From contig CAOKFI010000013.1 in the NCBI GenBank assembly GCA_948467675.1, forward strand, positions 1-58,682: a stretch of 58,682 nucleotides of DNA, written 5' to 3'. A program made the position numbers and the translations under genes. The DNA is from an uncultured Porphyromonadaceae bacterium (GTDB lineage: Bacteria > Bacteroidota > Bacteroidia > Bacteroidales > Muribaculaceae). The first letter of the stretch is position 1, and each line of letters opens with the position of its first letter. The notes below the pieces were generated by a model, which did not search any database, was not told the origin of the DNA, and worked only from the letters and a program-made list of their open reading frames with translations. Positions 52,823 to 58,682 of this stretch are shown piece after piece.

Positions 52823-55501
52823 ATGAAGATCTTTTTCAATATCGACTATCGCACCAACTGGGGCGAATCGGTCTACATTGTCGGTTCTATTCCGGCATTG
52901 GGAGAGAACGACGAAAGCAAAGCCGTAAAAATGGAATTCGACAGCCGTAGTGCCTGGGGGCTGAATCTCGAACTCGCCAAAGCGGCCGGAGACTTCGAAT
53001 ACCGTTACATTGTTCGTAATGATAACGGGTACACTAAACGGGAATGGGGAAAACCTCACAAGTTTCAACATGGACGCGGCGTATCTGCATACGAGATTTT
53101 CGATATGTGGCAGGATCAGCCCGCCGAGAAACCATTCTATTCATCGGCTTTTGGAGACTGCATATTCCGTCGGACAGCACCGTCCAAACCTCTGCCTGTA
53201 AAAAATGCCGTTGTGAGATTACAGGTCAATGCCCCTACGGTACGTCCCGATCAGGTATTGGCGATCTGCGGCAGCAGCGCGCAGACAGGGTGCTGGGATC
53301 CGGCCAAAGCGATAATTATGAACGACTCCGATTTCCCGCAATGGAGCGTCAATCTCGACATAAAAGATATTGAAATACCGTTTCAATATAAATTCGTCAT
53401 TCTCAATGCAGCCACTCACGAGGTTGTGGAATGGGAAGAGGGTGACAACCGTAATTCCGGCATAACTCCCGAACGCAAACAGGAATCACTTGTAGTCAAC
53501 GGTCTTTCGTTCCGCGACCGTCAACGGCCCTGGCGTGGCGCCGGAGTTGCCATTCCGGTGTTTTCCATACGCAGTAAAGATGATTTCGGAGTCGGAGATT
53601 TCATGGACATAAAACTGATGGTAGACTGGGCTGCAGAAACAGGTCAGCAGTTTCTGCAATTGCTGCCCATCAACGACACAACCATGACCGGTACCTGGAC
53701 AGACTCATATCCGTACAATGCCAACTCCACATTCGCTCTGCACCCAATGTATCTGCGACTACAGGCTATGGGCACACTCAAGGATCCGGTCCGAATGAAA
53801 CATTTCAGTAATCTCGGGCACGAGTTGAACGAACTGTCATGCGTCGATTACGAACGCGTAAACAACGCCAAAGCAGAATACACCCGCGAACTGTTCAAGC
53901 AAGATGGCAAATCGACACTGGAATCCGATGATTTTAAAACATTTCTTGACCGTAACCGAGAGTGGCTCACTCCGTATGCTGCATTCTGTGTATTACGCGA
54001 CCGCAACGGTTCTCCTGAATTCAGCTGCTGGGGTGATTATGCAGAGTACTCTCCTGAAAAACTTGAAAAATTCGTAGCAGAAAATCCCGACGATATAAAT
54101 TACATATATTATATACAGTACCATCTCGACAAGCAGATGAAAGAGGCTCGCCGTTACGCCCAGTCAAAAGGCGTAGCCATAAAAGGCGACATACCTATAG
54201 GCATATCACGCACCAGTGTCGATGCATGGCTGTACCCGCGTCTGTTCAACATGGACTGCCAGGCAGGAGCACCGCCAGATGACTTCTCGGTACTCGGACA
54301 GAACTGGGGATTCCCTACATACAATTGGGACGAAATGAGTCACGACGGCTTCGCTTGGTGGAAAGCCAGACTGCGCAAGATGTCGGAATATTTCGATGCG
54401 TTCCGCATAGACCACATACTCGGATTCTTCAGAATATGGCAGATTCCGATGAATGCGCTCCACGGCCTGCTCGGCGTCTTTAATCCGGCTCTGCCGTTCT
54501 CTCCTGAAGAACTGAAGCAGAACTACGATTTCTGGATTGATCCCGACCTGCATACCACTCCGTATATCATGGACTATTTCCTCGGTGATTTCTTTGGCGA
54601 ATATACTGACGAAGCACGCGAACGTTTTTTGGTACCTCTGGGATATGGCCGCTATCGGCTTAAACCGGAATTTGCCACTCAGCGTATGGTATCGGAATAT
54701 TTCGATAGTCTTGACAAAGACGACAAGAACACCAAATTGTGCAATGCGCTGCTCGGTCTGATCGACGAAATGCTGTTTATCGAGGATCCGTATGAAAAGG
54801 GCAAATATCATCCCCGCATATCGGCTCAGTACACATATATCTATCGGTCGCTGTCGGACTATGGCAAATGGTGCTTCAACCGGTTATACAATGATTTCTA
54901 CTACCATCGTCATAACGATTTCTGGTACGGCAAAGCCATGTGGAAACTACCTCCGCTGATAGATGCCACCGATATGCTTGTCTGTGCTGAAGACTTGGGC
55001 ATGATTCCCGCATGCGTACCTGCGGTAATCAATGCGCTCGACATACTTTCTCTTGAGATCCAGCGTATGCCTAAGGATCCGAATGCCGAGTTCGGCAACA
55101 CATGGACATATCCGTACTATTCGGTATGCACCACATCGACCCACGACATGGGCGGAATACGTCAATGGTGGGAAGAAAACCGAGAGAAAACACAACATTT
55201 CTACAATAATGTGCTTCATGAGAATGGTCCGGCACCACAATATGCCGAACCGTGGATCTGCGACAGGATAGTGACTCTGCATCTAAAATCGCCGGCCATG
55301 CTTACTATTCTGCCACTACAGGACTGGCTGTCTATCGACGGTGCGATACGCCGTGAGGATCCACGTGAAGAGCAGATCAATGTTCCGGCCAATCCGCGCC
55401 ATTACTGGCGTTACCGTATGCACATGACTGTCGAGGAACTGATGGCAAACGAGAGTTTCTGCTCTTATCTGCACGATAAAATCAACGACTGCGGACGTTG
55501 A
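52823..55501 (+). CDS. malQ: 4-alpha-glucanotransferase with two CBM20 domains (GH77)
   Basis: It transfers alpha-1,4-glucan segments between maltooligosaccharides and frees glucose, for starch or glycogen breakdown. The 892 residues begin with two starch-binding CBM20 domains (about 1-100 and 105-215, e.g. ICGSSAQTGCWDPAKA) then a GH77 barrel with FDAFRIDHILGFFRIW (nucleophile Asp), LVCAEDLGMIPACVP (acid/base Glu) and TTSTHDMGGIRQWW. No signal peptide, so cytoplasmic. I chose ATG 52823, the start of the CBM20 (MKIFFNIDY); in-frame codons further upstream lie in or right after the nrdJ terminator. Confidence 0.93.
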   Translation: MKIFFNIDYRTNWGESVYIVGSIPALGENDESKAVKMEFDSRSAWGLNLELAKAAGDFEYRYIVRNDNGYTKREWGKPHKFQHGRGVSAYEIFDMWQDQPAEKPFYSSAFGDCIFRRTAPSKPLPVKNAVVRLQVNAPTVRPDQVLAICGSSAQTGCWDPAKAIIMNDSDFPQWSVNLDIKDIEIPFQYKFVILNAATHEVVEWEEGDNRNSGITPERKQESLVVNGLSFRDRQRPWRGAGVAIPVFSIRSKDDFGVGDFMDIKLMVDWAAETGQQFLQLLPINDTTMTGTWTDSYPYNANSTFALHPMYLRLQAMGTLKDPVRMKHFSNLGHELNELSCVDYERVNNAKAEYTRELFKQDGKSTLESDDFKTFLDRNREWLTPYAAFCVLRDRNGSPEFSCWGDYAEYSPEKLEKFVAENPDDINYIYYIQYHLDKQMKEARRYAQSKGVAIKGDIPIGISRTSVDAWLYPRLFNMDCQAGAPPDDFSVLGQNWGFPTYNWDEMSHDGFAWWKARLRKMSEYFDAFRIDHILGFFRIWQIPMNALHGLLGVFNPALPFSPEELKQNYDFWIDPDLHTTPYIMDYFLGDFFGEYTDEARERFLVPLGYGRYRLKPEFATQRMVSEYFDSLDKDDKNTKLCNALLGLIDEMLFIEDPYEKGKYHPRISAQYTYIYRSLSDYGKWCFNRLYNDFYYHRHNDFWYGKAMWKLPPLIDATDMLVCAEDLGMIPACVPAVINALDILSLEIQRMPKDPNAEFGNTWTYPYYSVCTTSTHDMGGIRQWWEENREKTQHFYNNVLHENGPAPQYAEPWICDRIVTLHLKSPAMLTILPLQDWLSIDGAIRREDPREEQINVPANPRHYWRYRMHMTVEELMANESFCSYLHDKINDCGR

Positions 55502-55521
55502 TCAGGCAGATAAACGCCTGT

Positions 55522-56307
55522 CTACAGGATATTGAATTCATCGGCATCGCGCCATGCGGTAAAACGCTGGCGCGATGCGTCTATTTTAGACCTGTCAAGT
55601 ATTGCATATATGAAATTACCGCGTGTTTCACCGACAGGCCGACCTTCATAGTCCACTATCACTGACATCCCGTCATACTGGCCGTAATCATCCGAACCGG
55701 ATCGGTCGGCACCTATATAATAAGCCTGATTTTCGATTGCACGGCCCATCAGCAGATGTTCCCAGGCATACTTGCGAGCAATAGGCCAGTTGGCAGGAAC
55801 GAGCATGGCATCATAAGCCAGCCTGTTATTACGGCACCACACAGGAAATCTCAGATCGTAACACACGATAAGAGATATGTTCCATCCACGGAAACGGACT
55901 ACCGGAGGACGACTGGCGCCTCCTGCCATAATTCGGTATTCCTGACTTAACGAAAACAGATGCTTCTTATCGTAGATAGTCTCCTCTCCTGACGGTTCGA
56001 CAAAGAATCCGCGGTTATAATATAATCCGCCAACCCCGGCAAGAAAACTGCCGGCCATTGCCACATTATATCGTTTGGCCAGTTCTCTGACAAATTGCAG
56101 AGTCTGTCCCGACAACGGTTCAGCTACATCACCCATCATATCCTTGTCGGGCAGAAATGCTGTGGTAAACAGCTCCGGAAGGACAACAAGATCAGTATCG
56201 GATTCGACCGTAGCCACGGCATCGGCTACAGTCTCAAAGTTTTTTTCTTTATTGCCCCACTCTATCGAGAGAGGGAGTATAGCTACTTTCAGATTTCGTA
56301 TATCCAT
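55522..56307 (-). CDS. Carbon-nitrogen hydrolase, omega-amidase-like
   Basis: A 261-residue nitrilase-superfamily enzyme with the catalytic triad E45 (LPELFTTA), K114 (YDKKHLF) and C149 (VCYDLRFP). Members of this branch (YafV/Nit2 type) hydrolyse alpha-ketoglutaramate or similar omega-amides; the substrate is inferred from resemblance only. It lies 27 bp after the TrmH-family gene on the same strand but has its own -7 box 6 nt before its ATG. Confidence 0.9.
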   Translation of the reverse strand: MDIRNLKVAILPLSIEWGNKEKNFETVADAVATVESDTDLVVLPELFTTAFLPDKDMMGDVAEPLSGQTLQFVRELAKRYNVAMAGSFLAGVGGLYYNRGFFVEPSGEETIYDKKHLFSLSQEYRIMAGGASRPPVVRFRGWNISLIVCYDLRFPVWCRNNRLAYDAMLVPANWPIARKYAWEHLLMGRAIENQAYYIGADRSGSDDYGQYDGMSVIVDYEGRPVGETRGNFIYAILDRSKIDASRQRFTAWRDADEFNIL

Positions 56308-56313
56308 ATTCTA

Positions 56314-56321
56314 CAAATATA
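56314..56321 (-). promoter_or_regulatory. Promoter -7 box of omega-amidase-like gene
   Basis: The minus strand reads TATATTTG, and 6 bases separate it from the ATG at 56307, so a start from this box gives an essentially leaderless mRNA. No good -33 box. Confidence 0.4.
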
Positions 56322-56334
56322 ACCGCAATACGAG

Positions 56335-57135
56335 TCAGATATTGCACAACTGCCAGAAGGCCACAGCCGATGCAGCTGCTACATTGAGCGAATCCACACC
56401 GTGAGCCATTGGTATCCGTGCAACATAATCAGCACTCGCTATTGTTTTGTCTGCAAGTCCGTCACCCTCGGTACCCAATATGATCGCCAAGCGAGGTTCT
56501 GCCATAAGTTCCGGATCCTCGATTGATACCGAATTATCCGACAAAGCCATCGCTACTGTCTTGAATCCTATACCATGAAGAGAACTCAGAGGAGCTTCGA
56601 TCCATGTCCAAGGCACAAGAAACACCGATCCCATAGATACCCTGACTGCCCGACGGTTCAATGGGTCGCACGATGTAGGAGTAAGCAATATCGCATCAAT
56701 ACCGAGTGCAGCCGCCGAACGGAATATCGCACCGATATTGGTCGTATCCACCACTCCGTCTATGACAGCTATACGCTTAGCTCCGGAACAGATATCGCCG
56801 ATCTGTTTAGGTTGCGGACGGCGCATGGCACACAGAACACCGCGTGTCAGCTTATATCCGGTAAGGTTCGCCAGCACTTCGCGCTCACCGGTATAGATAG
56901 GCATATCCCCGCACCGCGCTATGATATCGGCAGCATCGCCAGTTATATGTTTGTGCTCGCACATCAGCGCTACAGGTTCATATCCGGCATCAATAGCCAC
57001 ACGTATCACTTTCGGGCTTTCTGCGATAAATATACCTTTGTCCGGTTCGAGTCGGCTGCGCAACTGAGCCTCAGTGAGAGTGGCAAACATAGCCACTCCG
57101 GGATGTGTCAGATCTGTGATTTCAATTACCGCCAT
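56335..57135 (-). CDS. TrmH/SpoU-family RNA 2'-O-methyltransferase
   Basis: A 266-residue SPOUT enzyme that methylates ribose 2'-OH of tRNA or rRNA. It has a substrate-binding N-terminal part and a knotted C-terminal domain with the motifs GVVDTTNIGAIFRSAAALG (motif 1), ILGTEGDGL (motif 2) and RIPMAHGVDSLNVAAASAVA (motif 3). The target nucleotide is unknown. I chose ATG 57135, which keeps the conserved IEITDLTHPG start. The in-frame codon at 57162 lies upstream of the predicted transcription start and inside the promoter. Confidence 0.9.
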   Translation of the reverse strand: MAVIEITDLTHPGVAMFATLTEAQLRSRLEPDKGIFIAESPKVIRVAIDAGYEPVALMCEHKHITGDAADIIARCGDMPIYTGEREVLANLTGYKLTRGVLCAMRRPQPKQIGDICSGAKRIAVIDGVVDTTNIGAIFRSAAALGIDAILLTPTSCDPLNRRAVRVSMGSVFLVPWTWIEAPLSSLHGIGFKTVAMALSDNSVSIEDPELMAEPRLAIILGTEGDGLADKTIASADYVARIPMAHGVDSLNVAAASAVAFWQLCNI

Positions 57136-57141
57136 AATACA

Positions 57142-57173
57142 CAAAAGTAGCGATTCCGCCATTAAATTACAAA
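57142..57173 (-). promoter_or_regulatory. Consensus promoter of TrmH-family gene
   Basis: On the minus strand a full TTTG (57170-57173), 20-bp spacer and TACTTTTG (57142-57149). The ATG at 57135 lies 6 nt after the -7 box, so the mRNA should be leaderless or have one or two leader bases. A second -7-like box (TAATTTTG, 57207-57214), without a good -33 box, would give a leader of about 67 nt. Confidence 0.65.
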
Positions 57174-57275
57174 TACACTTATGACTGTAGAGTCAACGAG
57201 CAAGTGCAAAATTAGCAACCTTGCCTGTAAACAGAACGAATGTGATGTCAAATATTGATATACACATATTCTCCA

Positions 57276-58478
57276 TTACGATCTCTTACTTGGGTCTATA
57301 TTGGGAAGGAAGCCGGCCACAGCACCAAGCAGCGGCAGGAATGCGCTCACACGGAATACAAGTTCGATGCTTGTACGGTCAGCAAGCCATCCGAAAAACG
57401 CAGATCCTATGCCTCCGAGACCGAACATCAAACCGAAAAACAGCCCGGCAATCATACCGACCTTACCCGGCTTAAGTTCCGTCGCATATACCAATATGGC
57501 TGAAAAAGCCGATGCGATGACCAGTCCTATGATCACAGCAAGCACAATGGTAAGCGGAAGACTCACATAGGGCAAAATAAGCGCAAACGGTGCTGCTCCG
57601 AATATCGAAATCCAGATCACATACTTGCGCCCATATCTGTCACCAAGATGTCCGCCGAGTATCGTACCTACAGCCACAGCTGCAAGAAACGCAAACAGAC
57701 ACATCTGCGAAGTTTGCACATCGACTGAGAATTTATCGATCAGAAAGAATGTAAAATAGCTCGTCATGCAAGCCATATAAAAATATTTCGAAAAAATCAG
57801 AAAAATCAGGATCGCCATAGCCCGGTTGACTTGTCTCGTAGTAAGAGCCATAACCTCACGACTGACCGCAATAGTTCTGGATACTGTACGATGAAGCTGA
57901 CGGCTGTACCAGCGTCCGACCCCAAACAGGGTCACACATGCCACCAATGCCGCGATAGCGAACCATCCGATAGCTCCTTGTCCGTACGGCAGGACTATAG
58001 CAGCCGCCAGCAACGGGCCGATGGCACTTCCTCCATTGCCCCCGACCTGAAATATAGACTGAGCCAATCCCTTTTTCCCGCCGGCAGCCAGTTGCGCGAT
58101 GCGCGATGCTTCAGGATGAAACACAGACGATCCCCAGCCGATGATACTCACAGCGACAAGAATCAGTCCGAAATTGAAAGCGACAGAAATCAGGAGCATT
58201 CCTGCAAAAGTAAACATCATGCCTACCGACAATGAATACGGACGCGGGTGACGATCGGCATATCGCCCTACTATAGGCTGAAGAATAGACGACATCATCT
58301 GAAACACAAGTGTGATCAGGCCTATCTGTCCAAATGAGAATCCATATTTGTCTTTTATCAACGGATAGATGGACGGGATTACCGACTGCATCATATCGTT
58401 GAGCAAATGCGCGAAACTGATCGCCAGAAGAACAGCGTATGCCGTATGTGCCGTATCAGTTCTATTCGTTTGTTCCAT
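57276..58478 (-). CDS. MFS transporter, fosmidomycin-resistance (Fsr) type
   Basis: A 400-residue major facilitator with twelve membrane spans. The family start SFAHLLNDMMQSVIPSIYPLIK, GWGSSVFHPEASRIAQLAAGGKKGLAQSIFQVGG and the span-8/9 loop GGHLGDRYGRKYVIW are typical of the Fsr group. Substrate is uncertain: E. coli Fsr exports fosmidomycin, but relatives move other compounds. It has its own -7 box (58503-58510). No functional link with the TrmH-family gene downstream is evident. Confidence 0.9.
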   Translation of the reverse strand: MEQTNRTDTAHTAYAVLLAISFAHLLNDMMQSVIPSIYPLIKDKYGFSFGQIGLITLVFQMMSSILQPIVGRYADRHPRPYSLSVGMMFTFAGMLLISVAFNFGLILVAVSIIGWGSSVFHPEASRIAQLAAGGKKGLAQSIFQVGGNGGSAIGPLLAAAIVLPYGQGAIGWFAIAALVACVTLFGVGRWYSRQLHRTVSRTIAVSREVMALTTRQVNRAMAILIFLIFSKYFYMACMTSYFTFFLIDKFSVDVQTSQMCLFAFLAAVAVGTILGGHLGDRYGRKYVIWISIFGAAPFALILPYVSLPLTIVLAVIIGLVIASAFSAILVYATELKPGKVGMIAGLFFGLMFGLGGIGSAFFGWLADRTSIELVFRVSAFLPLLGAVAGFLPNIDPSKRS

Positions 58479-58502
58479 TGTCGCTGTTTAAGAAATCGTA
58501 TG

Positions 58503-58510
58503 CAAAGATA
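58503..58510 (-). promoter_or_regulatory. Promoter -7 box of Fsr-type transporter
   Basis: The minus strand reads TATCTTTG; initiation near 58498 gives a leader of about 20 nt before the ATG at 58478. No clear -33 box. Confidence 0.45.
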
Positions 58511-58602
58511 GCGAATCTCTAATTGTAATAAGCCTACAGCATCTTCAACCCTATTATAACGTGAGTTCGACGAAAATTAATTAGATGAGAAATTGGTGAT
58601 TC

Positions 58603-58656
58603 GCGATAAAAGTATTAAATTTAAAGTACTCAATTTCAAACAAATACTCTTATCGC
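58603..58656. repeat. 14-bp inverted repeat before edge ORF
   Basis: Arms 58603-58616 and 58643-58656 match with one mismatch, separated by 26 bp. The second arm ends one base before the ATG of the open frame that runs off the window. Confidence 0.5.
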
Positions 58657-58657
58657 T

Positions 58658-58682
58658 ATGCTCACCGAAGACAAAATTACTG
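58658..58682 (+). mobile_element. Possible start of IS982-like transposase, cut by window edge
   Basis: Only eight codons are visible (MLTEDKIT...). This start resembles what I recall of transposases of the IS982 group in Bacteroidetes, and an inverted repeat precedes it, but eight residues cannot settle the matter. The boundary of any insertion sequence is not visible; its left end would lie somewhere in 58511-58602. Confidence 0.3.

Noticed and set aside
57136-57162. Longer TrmH-family start at 57162
   Set aside because: This codon lies inside the consensus promoter, upstream of the predicted first transcribed base.
1-58682. CRISPR array, prophage, rRNA operon or toxin-antitoxin pair
   Set aside because: No repeat-spacer pattern, phage gene, rRNA or paired toxin-antitoxin genes were seen on reading both strands.

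Overview
This 58.7 kb window is from a chromosome of the order Bacteroidales, most likely Muribaculaceae or a close relative; the family-level call is an inference. The sequence shows SusC/SusD outer-membrane pairs, Bacteroidetes-type promoters (a TAnnTTTG -7 box, often with a TTTG-like -33 box about 20 bp upstream), a nusB-yajC-ybbR-coaE run, PorT-like and FadL-like barrels, and gene starts that mostly lack strong Shine-Dalgarno sequences. No rRNA, CRISPR array or prophage was seen. One tRNA is present, and a possible insertion sequence begins at the extreme right edge.

Left region (1-17068). An aquaporin gene is followed by a minus-strand locus for pectic beta-1,4-galactan. Reading in the direction of transcription, it contains a membrane-spanning AraC-type regulator with a beta-propeller sensor, then susC, susD, a SusE-like lipoprotein, a GH53 endo-galactanase, a GH2 beta-galactosidase, galK, galM and a sugar-phosphate nucleotidyltransferase. 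The likely route is capture and import by SusCD, cleavage by GH53 and GH2, then anomer conversion and phosphorylation by GalM and GalK, with activation perhaps by the nucleotidyltransferase in place of GalT. Two direct repeats 21 bp apart lie just upstream of the susC promoter. A terminator followed at once by a promoter separates the galactan genes from the galactose genes.

Middle region (17159-31977). This holds a DUF418 membrane protein, a Nudix hydrolase and priA in one run; a thioredoxin-like protein that lacks its CxxC; a complete tripartite RND efflux operon; a FadL-type porin; the rRNA methyltransferase rlmD with a urea transporter; and a short secreted barrel-like fragment.

Central-right region (32074-46118). 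This holds tRNA-Leu(CAA) with its own promoter and terminator, rubrerythrin, a DUF4421 protein, an ECF sigma factor, a 60-residue basic protein, nusB-yajC-ybbR-coaE, two tandem PorT-like barrels, a YitT protein, a 56-residue single-span membrane protein behind a strong hairpin, a START-like protein, and the run pta-ackA-ddh-surE.

Right region (46115-58682). A minus-strand operon (nitroreductase, BtuG-like propeller lipoprotein, BtuB-like receptor) resembles a vitamin B12 uptake locus. It diverges from nrdJ, a B12-dependent ribonucleotide reductase. Then come a CBM20-GH77 4-alpha-glucanotransferase, an omega-amidase-like hydrolase, a TrmH-family methyltransferase, a fosmidomycin-resistance-type MFS transporter, and the start of a possible IS982-like transposase.

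The points most worth a second look are the kinase-less galactan regulator with its 21-bp direct repeats, the possible GalT replacement, the B12 import/B12-dependent reductase pairing, the small membrane protein behind a hairpin, and several promoters placed so close to start codons that the mRNAs should be leaderless.
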